64,000 nt of DNA from Roseovarius arcticus (GTDB lineage Bacteria; Pseudomonadota; Alphaproteobacteria; Rhodobacterales; Rhodobacteraceae): positions 2,356,001 to 2,420,000 of the forward strand of contig NZ_SZZN01000001.1 of the NCBI RefSeq assembly GCF_006125015.1, given 5' to 3'. The position numbers and the translations under genes are program-made. Below are positions 27,153 to 37,537 of the stretch, piece by piece. Position 1 is the first letter of the stretch. Each line of letters opens with the position of its first letter. The notes under the pieces are model-generated. The model was not told the origin of the DNA and searched no databases. It was given only the letters and a program-made list of their open reading frames with translations.

Positions 27153-28634
27153 ATGAAAACTCGGAACAGACAGCCGATTCGGTTGGGCCTGTGGGCGTTC
27201 GCAGCGCTCTGGATGCTAATCGTAGTCCCGCTTAGTGCGGCGGCTGCGCCTTATGCGGCGATGGTGGTTGACGCCAGATCGGGCAAGGTGCTTCATTCCG
27301 AGAATGCGGATGCGCGCCTGCACCCCGCCTCCCTGACTAAGATGATGACACTCTACATCGCGTTCGAGGCGATCGAGCATGGCGAGATCGGTTTAGACGA
27401 CGAGGTCGTCATTTCGCGCAATGCCGCGAACGAGCCGCCCAGCAAATTGGGGCTGAAGTCGGGCCAACGTATCAAGCTGCGCTATCTGATCCGCGCCGCC
27501 GCCGTGAAATCGGCCAACGATGCCGCTACTGCCATCGGTGAGGCGCTGGAGGGTAGCGAGGCAGCGTTTGCCCGCAGGATGAACCGCACTGCGCAGGCAT
27601 TGGGCATGTCGCGTACCACTTTCAAGAATGCGCATGGACTGACCGAAGAGGGCCACTTGTCGACCGCAAGCGATATGACGCAGTTGGGTCGCCACCTGTT
27701 CTATGACTTTCCTGAATACTATAACCTCTTTTCGCGCATTACCGCCGATGCGGGCGTGCGCAAGGTCTATCACACGAATCGCAAGCTGCTGCGTGCCTAC
27801 AAGGGCGCCGACGGCATCAAAACGGGCTACACTCGCGCGGCCGGCTTTAATCTGGTCGCCAGCGCCGAGCATGGCGGCGAGCGCGTAATCGCCACGGTAT
27901 TTGGCGGCCGGTCGACCGCAACGCGCAATGCGCGGGTAGCCGAATTGCTGGATCTGGGCTTCAAAAAAGCGCCAACGCGCGTTGCGGTCAATAGACCGTC
28001 CAAGCCGCGCTACGCCGGACCCGGCGGCACCCGAGTGGTGACCTCTGGCGACGTCGAAGAGCAAGGGGTGGCCGGCAAAACCGTTCGCCTAGCCACTGCC
28101 GCCGCCGTCAAAAGCAGCCTGCGTCCTCAGTCGCGCCCCCTGCCCGCCCAGCCGGTCCTGATTGCAGCAAGCGGCGATATAGAAAAGGCGCTACTTGCCG
28201 CGCAGCAGGCCGATGTGGCTGCAGCGCCCATGCCAGACGCCGTCCAGGTTGCCGCACCGACCGCAGTCATAGCAGCAGAAGCCGAACCTGATATCCCTCG
28301 CCCAGTGCGCCGCCCTGAGGGCCTTACCCTCGCCAGCCTTCAGGTTGAGACGGACAGCCCTGAGCAGGAAGTCATCACGCGCCTTTCCACCTCGGGTGGA
28401 CGCAACTGGGGCGTCAACGTGGGCCGCTACCCCAGCGAATATGCCGCGCGCAAGACGTTGTTACAAACAGCGCTGAGCGAAATGAGCACGCTGGACGGAT
28501 CTCTGCGCAAGGTCATCAAGCGCTCAAACGGGTTCGACGCCAATTTCATGGGGCTCACACGCGAGACGGCTGATCTGGCCTGCCGCCGCCTTCAGTCGCG
28601 CCAATTCACTTGCTTTATGATCGAACCGGGCTGA
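27153..28634 (+). CDS. D-alanyl-D-alanine carboxypeptidase (peptidase S11) with a SPOR-like C-terminus
   Basis: Penicillin-binding protein that trims the terminal D-Ala of peptidoglycan stem peptides. 493 residues. An N-terminal signal or anchor precedes the catalytic triad motifs: HPASLTKMM (SxxK), VKSANDA (SxN) and DGIKTGYTRAAG (KTG). An Ala/Pro-rich linker (about 280-400) leads to a final 80-residue domain, WGVNVGRYPSEYAARKTL to CRRLQSRQFTCFMI, that looks like a SPOR domain, which binds denuded septal glycan. That would direct the enzyme to the division site. The gap upstream (238 bases) holds no other gene. Confidence 0.9.
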   Translation: MKTRNRQPIRLGLWAFAALWMLIVVPLSAAAAPYAAMVVDARSGKVLHSENADARLHPASLTKMMTLYIAFEAIEHGEIGLDDEVVISRNAANEPPSKLGLKSGQRIKLRYLIRAAAVKSANDAATAIGEALEGSEAAFARRMNRTAQALGMSRTTFKNAHGLTEEGHLSTASDMTQLGRHLFYDFPEYYNLFSRITADAGVRKVYHTNRKLLRAYKGADGIKTGYTRAAGFNLVASAEHGGERVIATVFGGRSTATRNARVAELLDLGFKKAPTRVAVNRPSKPRYAGPGGTRVVTSGDVEEQGVAGKTVRLATAAAVKSSLRPQSRPLPAQPVLIAASGDIEKALLAAQQADVAAAPMPDAVQVAAPTAVIAAEAEPDIPRPVRRPEGLTLASLQVETDSPEQEVITRLSTSGGRNWGVNVGRYPSEYAARKTLLQTALSEMSTLDGSLRKVIKRSNGFDANFMGLTRETADLACRRLQSRQFTCFMIEPG

Positions 28635-28647
28635 TGCACGCAGCGAT

Positions 28648-29532
28648 CTAAGCGCGCAGGGAAGCGCCTGTCTGTCCGCGCAACCAGCGCAGAAATGCCT
28701 TGGCCTGCGGGCGCATGACGCCCGGCCGCGTCACGATGAAATATCCCGTCTCGCCCGCATCGCAGAATAGGATGCGCAGCCGCCCTGCCGCTACATCTGC
28801 CTCGACCGAAGAGCTGGTCATGACGGCAATGCCATGCCCTGCACGCGCGCCGTCCAGCATCAGATTGCCCGGCACTTGCGTTACCGATGTACCGCGCGGC
28901 ACGTCCAGCCCCGCGCGGAACATCCAATCCGACGTTGGGCTTTGGTCCAGCTCCATCAGCCACGGATATTCCAGCAGTTCATCGCGCGAGGTAAACTCGC
29001 GGTCGCCGACCAGTGAAGGCGCCGCCGTCACCACGATATCGGTCGGCACCAGCAGCTCGGCCTCCAGCCCGTCCCACGTGCCCAGACCAAAGCGGATGGC
29101 AACGTCCACGCCCCCTGCCACCGGATCAGCGCGCTGCGGCGAGGGGTGCACCATCAGGTCGATGCCGGGATGATGAAGTTGAAAATCACGCAGGCGCGGC
29201 ATTAGCCACGCTGCGGCAAACTGCGGTGTCGTCGATATCTGTAAGGGCCGCTGCGCATCAGCGCCCGTCAATGCTGACACCCTTTGCGCGATCAGGCCAA
29301 AGCCCTCGTCCAGCGCCTCGGCAAGCTGCTGACCCTCGGGCGTCAGGGCAAGGCCCCTGCCCTCGCGCCGCACAAGGCCGAGGCCCATATGCGCCTCCAG
29401 CGCCTTGATCTGTTGGCTAATTGCGGCATGGCTAACGTTCAGCGCCGTCCCAGCCTCGCTGGCCGAACCTGTCTGCGCCAGCGCCGCAAAGGCGCGCAAA
29501 GCGGTGAGCGGAGGAAGCGTGCGCCAATCCAT
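28648..29532 (-). CDS. LysR-family transcriptional regulator (GcvA-like)
   Basis: 294 residues. The N-terminal helix-turn-helix is typical (LPPLTALRAFAALAQTGSAS, then ALNVSHAAISQQIKALE). The ligand-binding half has the GcvA-subgroup pattern. Divergent from the 46-residue ORF at 29634, and convergent with the carboxypeptidase, from which it is 13 bases away. Target unknown. Confidence 0.9.
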   Translation of the reverse strand: MDWRTLPPLTALRAFAALAQTGSASEAGTALNVSHAAISQQIKALEAHMGLGLVRREGRGLALTPEGQQLAEALDEGFGLIAQRVSALTGADAQRPLQISTTPQFAAAWLMPRLRDFQLHHPGIDLMVHPSPQRADPVAGGVDVAIRFGLGTWDGLEAELLVPTDIVVTAAPSLVGDREFTSRDELLEYPWLMELDQSPTSDWMFRAGLDVPRGTSVTQVPGNLMLDGARAGHGIAVMTSSSVEADVAAGRLRILFCDAGETGYFIVTRPGVMRPQAKAFLRWLRGQTGASLRA

Positions 29533-29633
29533 ATGTTAGACTACCTTACATATCCGAATTCTTTCAGACTCGCAGTTTGGCACGCAAAGGCGCATCTGTA
29601 TAGGACATCATCAGCCCAAGGGAGGAGAACACA

Positions 29634-29774
29634 ATGCTAAATATATTTGCAAAATCTTTCATGACAGCCGCCCGCCAGCCCGAGGCAAAGGGCCATCAAG
29701 GTCGCCGCACCCGCTTTGACTCGCGCCGCGAGGCCGAAATCGAAGCGCACCTAACAGCGCGCCGTCGCGATTGA
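29634..29774 (+). CDS. Small basic protein of 46 residues
   Basis: ATG at 29634 follows a textbook ribosome site (GGGAGGAG, seven bases upstream) and runs 46 codons to TGA. The product starts MLNIFAKSFMTAARQPEAKG and ends AHLTARRRD, with many Arg and Glu residues, likely a short helix. It lies divergent from a LysR gene and is followed by a hairpin. No known domain recognised; the strong ribosome site is the main evidence that it is expressed. Confidence 0.6.
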   Translation: MLNIFAKSFMTAARQPEAKGHQGRRTRFDSRREAEIEAHLTARRRD

Positions 29775-29783
29775 AACAAAATA

Positions 29784-29817
29784 GGCCCGCGCCGCCCTGC
29801 CAGGGTGCGCGCGGGCC
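29784..29817 (-). terminator. Terminator hairpin between the 46-residue ORF and yejF
   Basis: GGCCCGCGC (29784-29792) pairs with GCGCGGGCC (29809-29817), with an inner CCCTG/CAGGG continuing the stem. On the minus strand it is followed by TATTTTGTTTC, so it terminates the yej operon and may also stop the converging small ORF. Confidence 0.75.
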
Positions 29818-29840
29818 AATGTTCCGGCAAGGCTGATCCG

Positions 29841-31427
29841 CTATCCCGCAGGTAGGGATGCGGCCCGAAGCAACGCCTGCGCATATTCGGTTTGGGGCCG
29901 TTCGAACAGATCCGCAGCACTACCCGCCTCGATCACGTCGCCCTGCTTCATCACCATGATCTTGTGGCTCATCGCGCGCACGACCGCGAGGTCGTGACTG
30001 ATAAAGAGATAAGCCAACCCATATTTCACCTGCAAACGGCGCAGCAGATCAACAATCTGCACCTGCACAGTCATGTCCAGCGCACTCGTAGGCTCGTCCA
30101 GCACCAGCAACTTGGGGCGTAGGATCATGGCGCGCGCGATGGCGATACGCTGCCGCTGCCCGCCCGAAAATTCGTGCGGATAGCGATCCATCGAGCCTTG
30201 AGGAAGCTCCACCTCGTCCATCACCTCGGCAACCAGTTCGCGCACTGGCCGCCCGCCCGGATTGCCGTGCACGCCCAGCCCCTCGGCGATAATCTCGGCG
30301 CAGGTCATACGCGGTGACAGGCTGCCATAGGGGTCCTGAAATACGATCTGCATGTCGGCGCGGCGGCGGCGCAACTGGCGTGTCGACCAGCTATTCACGT
30401 CCTCGCCCATAAACGTGATGCGCCCGTCCGACCCGATCAGCCGCATGATCGCCATCGCCAGCGTCGTCTTACCTGATCCGCTCTCGCCCACGATGCCCAG
30501 CGTCTCGCCCGCGCGGACCGACAGGGTGGCGTCATTGACGGCCTTCACATACCCGACCGTCTTTTTCATAAATCCCTTCTGGATGGGAAACCAAACGCGC
30601 AAATTCTCGGTCTGGGCGACTATTGGCGCGCCGTCTGGCACCGGCTCTGGCCGCCCGGCAGCCTGCGCGCCCAGCAGTTTGCGCGTGTATTCGTGCTGCG
30701 GATTGTCGAATACCTCGGCGGTGGTGCCCGTCTCGACGATCATCCCGTCCTTCATCACGCAGACCTTATCTGCGATGCGCCGCACAATGGTCAGGTCGTG
30801 GGTGATAAAGAGCATCCCCATATCGCGACTCTTCAGTTCAGCCAGCAGGTCCAGGATCTGCGCCTGTATGGTCACGTCCAGCGCTGTCGTCGGCTCGTCC
30901 GCGATCAGGATGTCGGGCTCGTTTGCCAGTGCCATGGCGATCATCACGCGTTGCCGTTGCCCGCCAGATAGCTGGTGCGGATAGGCGCCCAGACGGCTCT
31001 CTGCGTCGCGAACACCCACTTCGTTTAGCAGCTCGATAATGCGCGCGCGCGCCGCAGACCCGGTGAGGCCTTGGTGTAGCGCCAGCGACTCGGCCACCTG
31101 TCTTTCCAGCGTGTGCAGCGGGTTCAATGATGTCATCGGCTCCTGAAAGATAAAGCTGATGTCGTTGCCGCGCACTTTGCGCAGCAATCGCCCCGGCGCG
31201 CCAATCATCTCTTGGCCATCATAGCGCACGCTGCCGGCCACTTCGGCCGAATCGCCCAGCAGCGACACCGTGCTCAGCGCCGTTACAGACTTGCCTGACC
31301 CGCTCTCGCCCACCAGCGCGACAGTCTCGCCCCGGTCGACAGTAAAGCTGACGCCATGCACGCAGCGCACCGTCTCCCCATCTTGGCGAAAGGAAATGGT
31401 CAGGTTCTCGACTTCCAGCAGGCTCAT
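29841..31427 (-). CDS. yejF: Peptide ABC transporter, fused double ATP-binding protein
   Basis: 528 residues containing two complete ABC ATPase domains, as in YejF. First copy: Walker [12 protein letters not shown] near residue 40 and [15 protein letters not shown]. Second copy: [12 protein letters not shown] near 320 and [15 protein letters not shown]. Both Walker B motifs are intact ([24 protein letters not shown]). Energises import of oligopeptides by the YejABEF system. Its start overlaps the yejE stop (ATGA). Confidence 0.93.
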   Translation of the reverse strand: MSLLEVENLTISFRQDGETVRCVHGVSFTVDRGETVALVGESGSGKSVTALSTVSLLGDSAEVAGSVRYDGQEMIGAPGRLLRKVRGNDISFIFQEPMTSLNPLHTLERQVAESLALHQGLTGSAARARIIELLNEVGVRDAESRLGAYPHQLSGGQRQRVMIAMALANEPDILIADEPTTALDVTIQAQILDLLAELKSRDMGMLFITHDLTIVRRIADKVCVMKDGMIVETGTTAEVFDNPQHEYTRKLLGAQAAGRPEPVPDGAPIVAQTENLRVWFPIQKGFMKKTVGYVKAVNDATLSVRAGETLGIVGESGSGKTTLAMAIMRLIGSDGRITFMGEDVNSWSTRQLRRRRADMQIVFQDPYGSLSPRMTCAEIIAEGLGVHGNPGGRPVRELVAEVMDEVELPQGSMDRYPHEFSGGQRQRIAIARAMILRPKLLVLDEPTSALDMTVQVQIVDLLRRLQVKYGLAYLFISHDLAVVRAMSHKIMVMKQGDVIEAGSAADLFERPQTEYAQALLRAASLPAG

Positions 31428-32536
31428 TGAAACGTCTTTCTGGGGTCGAACGCATCGCGCACGCCCTCAAAGATAAAGACCAGCAGCGAGAGCATGATCG
31501 CAAAAGCAAAGAACGCGGTGAATGCCAGCCACGGCGCCTGTAGGTTCTGCTTGGCCTGCAATGTCAGCTCGCCCAAGCTGGGCGACGAGGACGGCAGGCC
31601 AAAGCCTAAGAAGTCCAGTCCGGCCAGCAGGCTAATCGTACCGGTAATTACAAAAGGCAGCATGGTCAGCGTTGCAACCATCGCATTGGGCAGCATGTGC
31701 CGGAACATGATCCGCGCGTTGCTGACGCCCAGCGCCTTGGCCGCGCGCACGTATTCCAGGTTGCGCGCGCGCAGGAACTCGGCCCGCACAACGCCCACTA
31801 GTGCCATCCAGCCAAAGAGGACGGTGATCGCGACCAGCAACCAGAACCCCCTCGGCAATATCGCGAATAGAATTATGATGACATATAACTGCGGTGTGGC
31901 AGCCCAAATCTCGATAAAGCGCTGAAAGGTCAGGTCCAGCCAGCCGCCGAAATATCCCTGCACGGCCCCCGCTGCGACGCCGACCACTGAGGCCAGCGTC
32001 GTGACGATCAACGTAAACAGCACGGACAGGCGAAAGCCGTAAATCACCCGCGCCAGCACGTCCCGCTTGGTATTGTCGGTGCCCAGAAGGTTTTGCGCAT
32101 TGGGCGGCAGCGGCGCCGCGCCGGGCCGGTCAACAGGCGTATCATAGCTGTAAGGAATTGGCGGCCAGATGGCCCAGCCGCGTGCGATCTGCTCGCCTTC
32201 GACCACGCCGTCGGCGGCGTCATTGATCACCCCTTCGGGATCGTCAAAGCAAATGTCCAGCCCGCCTGACGCAATTAGGCAGCGCACCTCCGGATCGCGG
32301 TAAACCGCCTCGGTTTTGAAATCTCCGCCGAATTCAGTTTCGGGATAAAAATTAAAGATCGGCGCATAAAACTCGCCCCGGTACTGCACCAAGATCGGTT
32401 TGTCATTCGCCAAAAACTCGGCGCAAAGGCTTAGGCCGAACACGATCGCAAACAGGATGAGCGACCAGAACGCGCGCCGATTACGCCGAAAATTGCGCCA
32501 CCGGCGCTGGTTGAGCGGGGAAAGTCGCAACGGCAT
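31424..32536 (-). CDS. yejE: Peptide ABC transporter permease
   Basis: 370 residues, inner-membrane subunit. An N-terminal helix (FWSLILFAIVFGLSL) is followed by a periplasmic segment of about 100 residues, longer than in DppC/OppC and typical of YejE. The core has five more helices with the EAA-loop motif VRAAKALGVSNARIMFRHMLP, which docks on YejF. The start overlaps the yejB stop (TAATG). Confidence 0.92.
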   Translation of the reverse strand: MPLRLSPLNQRRWRNFRRNRRAFWSLILFAIVFGLSLCAEFLANDKPILVQYRGEFYAPIFNFYPETEFGGDFKTEAVYRDPEVRCLIASGGLDICFDDPEGVINDAADGVVEGEQIARGWAIWPPIPYSYDTPVDRPGAAPLPPNAQNLLGTDNTKRDVLARVIYGFRLSVLFTLIVTTLASVVGVAAGAVQGYFGGWLDLTFQRFIEIWAATPQLYVIIILFAILPRGFWLLVAITVLFGWMALVGVVRAEFLRARNLEYVRAAKALGVSNARIMFRHMLPNAMVATLTMLPFVITGTISLLAGLDFLGFGLPSSSPSLGELTLQAKQNLQAPWLAFTAFFAFAIMLSLLVFIFEGVRDAFDPRKTFQ

Positions 32537-33627
32537 TACCCTTCCCGCTTCTCAAAATCGATGCGCGGATCGACAAGCACATACATCAAGTCGCTAAAGA
32601 TATTCACCACGAGCCCGATCAGACCAAACAAAAACAACGTGCCGAACATTACCGGATAGTCGCGACCAACAGCGGCCTCAAAGCCTAGACGGCCAAGCCC
32701 GTCCAGTGAGAATATCGTCTCGATCAACACCGATCCGCCAAAGAAGATACCGATGAATACCGTGGGAAACCCTGCAATCACGATCAACATCGCATTGCGG
32801 AACACGTGGCCATAAAGGACGCGCTTTTCGCTCAGCCCCTTGGCGCGGGCGGTCATCACATATTGCTTCTTCACCTCATCCAGAAAGCTGTTTTTCGTCA
32901 AAAGCGTCAGCGTAGCGAAGGCGGCGATGGTGCTGGCCAGCACCGGCAGCGCGATGTGCCAAAGGTAATCCAGCGCCTTGCCGACCAGACTATACGTCTC
33001 AAACTCGTCCGAGGTCAGGCCGCGTAATGGAAATATCTTCCAATAGCTGCCGCCCGCGAACAGCACGAGCAGCATGATCGCAAACAAGAACGCTGGAATT
33101 GCATAGGCTACGATGATGATGCCGCTGGTCCATGTGTCAAAGCTGCTACCGTCGCGCACCGCCTTGGTCACGCCTAGCGGGATCGAGATCAGATAGGCTA
33201 TCAATGTCGACCACAGACCCAGCGAGATCGACACCGGCATCTTTTCCAGCACCAGATCCGTCACGTTGATCTTGCGAAAATAGCTCTCGCCAAAATCAAA
33301 ATGCAAGTAGTTCCACATCATCAGGGCAAACCGCTCCAATGGGGGTTTGTCGAGGCCGAATTGCTCCTCCAGTTCCTTGATCATCTCAGGGGGCAGGCCA
33401 CGCGCGCCGACGTATTTGCTGTCAGCGCCCCCCGCGCCCAGCTCGGCGCCCGCGTCGCCCGCGCCTCCGGCAAAGCTGTCAAAGACGTCGCCCTTACCCT
33501 GCATATTGGCAATGGCTTGTTCGACCGGGCCACCCGGCACGAACTGTACGAGGGCAAAGTTGATAATCATGATCCCGACCAGCGTAGGGATGATCAGCAA
33601 TAGCCGCCGCAGGATGTAGGCCCCCAT
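32536..33627 (-). CDS. yejB: Peptide ABC transporter permease
   Basis: 363-residue inner-membrane subunit. The N-terminal [20 protein letters not shown] signature of the DppB/OppB/YejB family is clear, and the EAA loop is [20 protein letters not shown] Gly/Asp/Ala-rich insert after the first helix ([15 protein letters not shown]) extends the first periplasmic loop. It lies seven bases downstream of yejA. Confidence 0.92.
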   Translation of the reverse strand: MGAYILRRLLLIIPTLVGIMIINFALVQFVPGGPVEQAIANMQGKGDVFDSFAGGAGDAGAELGAGGADSKYVGARGLPPEMIKELEEQFGLDKPPLERFALMMWNYLHFDFGESYFRKINVTDLVLEKMPVSISLGLWSTLIAYLISIPLGVTKAVRDGSSFDTWTSGIIIVAYAIPAFLFAIMLLVLFAGGSYWKIFPLRGLTSDEFETYSLVGKALDYLWHIALPVLASTIAAFATLTLLTKNSFLDEVKKQYVMTARAKGLSEKRVLYGHVFRNAMLIVIAGFPTVFIGIFFGGSVLIETIFSLDGLGRLGFEAAVGRDYPVMFGTLFLFGLIGLVVNIFSDLMYVLVDPRIDFEKREG

Positions 33628-33634
33628 ATCGGCG

Positions 33635-35590
33635 CTACCTCAGCGCGCCGGCCGCATCCAGCGCGGCGGCCTTATCCGCATCCACCCACCAGAAATCCAA
33701 CACGCCCAGCGCATAAGGTGGAATGGTATCGGGGTGCGCGAACATATCCCAATACGCGACCCAGTATGCGTCGTTATACCAGACCGGGATCATAAACCGC
33801 TCGTATCGCAGCGCGCGGTCTAGTGCCATCAGCGCAGCGTCCTGCGTTTCCAGATCGTTGGTTTCCAGCGAAGCATTGATGATCGCATCGACCATCGGAC
33901 TGGCAAGTCCGGCGGGATTGAACAGACTGAACGACGCCTCCTGGCTGCCAAAGCGCTGCATCAGTCCGGTGCCCGGCTCAAGGAATGACGAGTAGTTGTC
34001 GAACACCAGATCATAGTCGCGGTCGCGACTGCGCAGGGTGTATTGCGACGGATCAATCTTTTCCATGCGGGCGTCGATACCCATTGCCTTAAGGTTGTTG
34101 ATGAAATTCTCGACAACCGCGCCGATGGTGGCAGACCCCGATGATGGCAGCGGAAATTCGATACTCAACAGCTCGCCCGCCGCGTTCCGGCGCATGCCAC
34201 CGTCGCCCACTGGCCAGCCAGCCTCATCCAGTAATTTCATCGCGCGGCGCAAATTGCGCCGGTCGGTCAAGCGGCTTGCGTCCGAGGTGTGCGCAACAAC
34301 CGCAGGCTCGGTCAGCATCTCCTTGGGGATCACGTCACCAAGGCTCTTTAGCAGCTCCAGTTCGGCGCCCTCGGGGGCACCTTTTGCCTGCAAGGGCGTG
34401 TCCTGAACGAAACTGTTGCGCTGGCTGAATAGGCCATATTGCAGGCTCTCGTTTGTCCACTCAAAGTTGAAACCCAGTGAAATCGCCTCGCGCACACGCT
34501 TGTCCTGTAGCTTTTCGCGGCCAAGGTTGAACACGATTCCAGATGGTGTCGGGGGGGTGCCATCCGGCAATTCCTCCAGCTTGACCCAGCCCTTTTGTAC
34601 GGCGGGAAAGTCATAGCCCGTCGCCCAAGTCTTGGAATTCGTCTCTGCGCGGAAGGTATATTCGCCTGCCGTGAATGCCTGAAACGCAGCCGAGTCGTCG
34701 GCAAAATACTCAATCCGGATCGTATCGAAATTATGTCGGCCGACGTTGATCGGCAGATCGCGCGCCCAATAGTCTGGATTACGCTTGTAGACAATGCGCC
34801 GATTCACTTCGGCTTCGTCCATCATGTATGGCCCCGATCCGGGCGCGGCATCAAGGCGCGGCTCGTCCAGACGTGCACCGGTTTCCTCATACCATGCCTT
34901 GGGAAAAACCGGCACATTACCTACCTGATCGATCAGCGACCGACGCGAGATGCCGTCTGCGAATGTGAACTTGACCGTATGATCATCCAATGCCTCGGCG
35001 CCCGTCACGCGGCGTTTGACCGCGTCGGCGTAGGATTTCAGCCCCTGATCCAGAAATAGGTTATGCGAGAAAACAACGTCATGCGCCGTCACGGGCGTAC
35101 CGTCGGAAAACCGCGCCTCGGGCCGCATGTGAAAGATCACCCAAGTTTTGCCCGCGTCATACTCGAGGCTTTCGGCCAGAAGGCCGTAGGATTCGCCATA
35201 GACATCCGCCGGCGCGCCCTCGTTCGTGGCAGGCATTTCGCCCAAAAGGCTCTCGTAGACCATCCACGAATAGGCGCCCGCACGGCCCTTTCGCGAGTAG
35301 GGGTTCATCGAATCGAAAGTGCCTGAGGCATCCAGTGAAATCTCCCCGCCCTTGGGCGCGTCAGGGTTCACATAGTCGAAATGGGTGAAATCGGCGGGAT
35401 ACTTCAAATCACCGAAATAGCTGTAGCCGTGGCTGCGTATTACATCACCGTCCTGCGCGGTATCTTGGGCCAATGCCGCATGGGCGGCCAGCGCCGCGAT
35501 GGCAAGGCCTGTCAGCGCCGCGCGCGCCCAGCGGGGCAAGGGGCCATTCACCAGGGTCCGAGGCTGGGCTGCGGTTCTCAGCGATGTCAT
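33635..35590 (-). CDS. yejA: Peptide ABC transporter, substrate-binding protein
   Basis: 651-residue SBP_bac_5 periplasmic protein. The signal peptide is long with a twin-Arg-free basic start and an [19 protein letters not shown] core. The mature part begins [26 protein letters not shown], the YejA pattern. First gene of yejABEF on the minus strand. In enterobacteria this system imports microcin C and other peptides; here it is probably a peptide scavenging system. Confidence 0.92.
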   Translation of the reverse strand: MTSLRTAAQPRTLVNGPLPRWARAALTGLAIAALAAHAALAQDTAQDGDVIRSHGYSYFGDLKYPADFTHFDYVNPDAPKGGEISLDASGTFDSMNPYSRKGRAGAYSWMVYESLLGEMPATNEGAPADVYGESYGLLAESLEYDAGKTWVIFHMRPEARFSDGTPVTAHDVVFSHNLFLDQGLKSYADAVKRRVTGAEALDDHTVKFTFADGISRRSLIDQVGNVPVFPKAWYEETGARLDEPRLDAAPGSGPYMMDEAEVNRRIVYKRNPDYWARDLPINVGRHNFDTIRIEYFADDSAAFQAFTAGEYTFRAETNSKTWATGYDFPAVQKGWVKLEELPDGTPPTPSGIVFNLGREKLQDKRVREAISLGFNFEWTNESLQYGLFSQRNSFVQDTPLQAKGAPEGAELELLKSLGDVIPKEMLTEPAVVAHTSDASRLTDRRNLRRAMKLLDEAGWPVGDGGMRRNAAGELLSIEFPLPSSGSATIGAVVENFINNLKAMGIDARMEKIDPSQYTLRSRDRDYDLVFDNYSSFLEPGTGLMQRFGSQEASFSLFNPAGLASPMVDAIINASLETNDLETQDAALMALDRALRYERFMIPVWYNDAYWVAYWDMFAHPDTIPPYALGVLDFWWVDADKAAALDAAGALR

Positions 35591-35721
35591 GTCATCTATC
35601 TCCGGCTGGTGCTGCTCGTCTCATATAGCGCGCGTGCGCATGTTGCACGCTAAAGGAGGGCGCACGCGACATACAAGCGGACAAATGCACCGGCCCATGC
35701 GGCATCCCGCCCCGCCACAAA

Positions 35722-35755
35722 AAAGGCCGCCTTCCCGACTGGAAAAGCGGCCTTT
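35722..35755 (-). terminator. Rho-independent terminator after the cytochrome c gene
   Basis: AAAGGCCGC (35722-35730) pairs with GCGGCCTTT (35747-35755). On the minus strand the stem runs into a T stretch (complement of the A run at 35718-35724), so it serves the cytochrome c gene. It also separates it from yejA. Confidence 0.8.
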
Positions 35756-35782
35756 GGCATTGTGTGCCCACTTAGAGGCAAA

Positions 35783-36304
35783 TCACTCGCTGAATGTTGC
35801 CAAATACGCGATGACGTTGGCGCGGTCCTCGACCTTGTTCAGACCGGCAAAGCCCATGGCCGTACCGGGCGCATAGCCTGCCGGGTTCTCTAGGAACTCT
35901 TGCAGGTGCTCAGGCGTCCAGACGTCGACGACCTTTTCCAGCGCACCGGAATAGTTATAATTCGTAGCGGTATCCACTGGGCGTCCGACCACATTATACA
36001 GGTAGGGCCCGGTCGAATTCTCACCCTTTTCCAGCTTGTGGCAGGCTTTGCATTTGTTGAAAACGCGCTCGCCCTTGCCGGCATCGGCCGTAGCATAGAC
36101 TTCGTCAAACGCGGGTCCGGCCGCTTCTTCGCTGCCGCCGGTGTCGCTGCCAGTGTCGATCAGATAACCCTGCACGACTTCTCCGTCATGGCCGCCTACA
36201 TTTGCGTGATACAGCTCTTCTGCGACGAACTTGCCCAGCAGGAACACCAGAAAGGCGCCCGCGAAGCCGCCCAGAATTTTGGTCAATGTCATTGTATCGA
36301 ACAT
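35783..36304 (-). CDS. Membrane-anchored cytochrome c (c552 / CycM type)
   Basis: 173 residues. An uncleaved N-terminal anchor (ILGGFAGAFLVFLLGKFVAEEL) precedes an acidic linker and a class I cytochrome c domain. Haem attachment is CKACH; the axial Met is in GTAMGFAGL. It carries electrons from the bc1 complex to a terminal oxidase in the periplasm. ATG 36304 has GGAAG well placed; a GTG two codons upstream is less favoured. Divergent from pheA, a conserved arrangement in the Rhodobacteraceae by my recollection. Confidence 0.92.
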   Translation of the reverse strand: MFDTMTLTKILGGFAGAFLVFLLGKFVAEELYHANVGGHDGEVVQGYLIDTGSDTGGSEEAAGPAFDEVYATADAGKGERVFNKCKACHKLEKGENSTGPYLYNVVGRPVDTATNYNYSGALEKVVDVWTPEHLQEFLENPAGYAPGTAMGFAGLNKVEDRANVIAYLATFSE

Positions 36305-36447
36305 GAGCACGCTTCCATTTGATATCCGTTGGCCGCGTATCTATCCGCTTCCCCTCCCTCTGCGCAAGGTATAGTTTCCGCGACCAAATGCCCGACCCCC
36401 GGCCAAATTTGTCCGGCGGCACGGCGCGCAGCAGGGGACGCAGCACC

Positions 36448-37281
36448 ATGAGCCATAGTATAGCCTTTCAGGGCGAGCCGGGGGCATATTCGCATCAGGC
36501 CTGCATCCAGACCTATCCCGGCAGCACGCCCCTGCCATGCCGTACGTTTGAGGACGCGATCGAGGCAGTGCGTAGCGGTGCCGCCGATCTGGCCATGCTC
36601 CCGGTCGAGAATTCGACATTTGGGCGCGTCGCCGACATCCATCATCTACTACCGGGCAGCGGCCTTCATATAATTGGTGAGGCGTTTGTGCGGGTCGAGA
36701 TTGCGCTGCTTGCCGTCAAGGGAACGCCGCTGGCCAGTGTGAGCCGCGCAAAGAGCCATCCCATGCTGCTCGGCCAGTGCCGCGGCTTTCTGGGCCAGCA
36801 CGGCATCGCCCGCGTCACTGGCGCCGACACCGCCGGATCGGCGCGCGAAGTCTCCGAACTGGGCGATCCGGCCACCGCCGCATTGGCCAGCCCGCTCGCG
36901 GGCGAGATCTATGGCCTCGACGTTCTGGCCAGCGGGATTGAGGATGAAGGCGACAATACGACACGCTTCCTAGTCATGTCCGAGGGTCCCGATATGACGC
37001 GGCGCGGTGATGCGGGCATGATGACCAGTTTCGTCTTTGAGGTGCGCAACATTCCCGCCGCGCTTTACAAGGCGATGGGCGGCTTTGCGACCAACGGCGT
37101 CAACATGACCAAGCTGGAAAGCTACATGGTCGGCGGCTCGTTTACCGCGACGCAATTCTACGCTGACATCGAAGGCCACCCCGAGGATGCAAATGTTGCA
37201 TTGGCGTTGGAAGAGCTTGAGTACTTCACTAGCGAGGTCAACATCCTTGGTGTGTATCCCCGCGACCCCCGCCGTGACTAG
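36448..37281 (+). CDS. pheA: Prephenate dehydratase
   Basis: Converts prephenate to phenylpyruvate for phenylalanine synthesis. 277 residues from ATG 36448; it is a stand-alone enzyme, without the chorismate mutase domain of the enteric PheA. IAFQGEPGAYSHQA opens the catalytic domain and LPVENSTFGRV and DNTTRFLVMS carry the conserved catalytic and effector residues. A C-terminal ACT domain (MMTSFVFEVRNIPAALYK, then KLESYMVGGSFT with the ESRP-like loop) suggests feedback control by phenylalanine. Confidence 0.94.
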   Translation: MSHSIAFQGEPGAYSHQACIQTYPGSTPLPCRTFEDAIEAVRSGAADLAMLPVENSTFGRVADIHHLLPGSGLHIIGEAFVRVEIALLAVKGTPLASVSRAKSHPMLLGQCRGFLGQHGIARVTGADTAGSAREVSELGDPATAALASPLAGEIYGLDVLASGIEDEGDNTTRFLVMSEGPDMTRRGDAGMMTSFVFEVRNIPAALYKAMGGFATNGVNMTKLESYMVGGSFTATQFYADIEGHPEDANVALALEELEYFTSEVNILGVYPRDPRRD

Positions 37282-37310
37282 CTAAGGTCCTGAAGTTGCC
37301 GCGAATTAAG

Positions 37311-37335
37311 CGCCTGTCGGGTTTCCCGGCAGGCG
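37311..37335 (+). terminator. Rho-independent terminator after pheA
   Basis: CGCCTGTCGGG (37311-37321) pairs with CCCGGCAGGCG (37325-37335), one G-T wobble, with a TTT loop and TCTTTCGTT after it. Confidence 0.8.
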
Positions 37336-37407
37336 TCTTTCGTTACAGCATCATCACGCGGCGCTTACACCGGGCCACGCAATCCGTCACGCCCCTGTGA
37401 GCGCTTT

Positions 37408-37421
37408 TGTTAACGCTATCA
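37408..37421. promoter_or_regulatory. Candidate LacI-family operator upstream of the repeat protein gene
   Basis: TGTTAACGCTATCA is close to a TGTTAgCGcTAaCA palindrome often bound by LacI-family repressors (12 of 14 positions). It lies 117 bases ahead of the repeat-protein start. No LacI-family gene is visible in the window, so this rests on the sequence alone. Confidence 0.28.
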
Positions 37422-37537
37422 CAGAGTGGCGAGGCGGGTTTTTAATTCAGACCGATAGGTTCATATTCAATGCATGGCACAGCGAAATCGCACTGCCTCA
37501 GAAAATAAACGACACACAATGGAAAAGGATTTATCCA

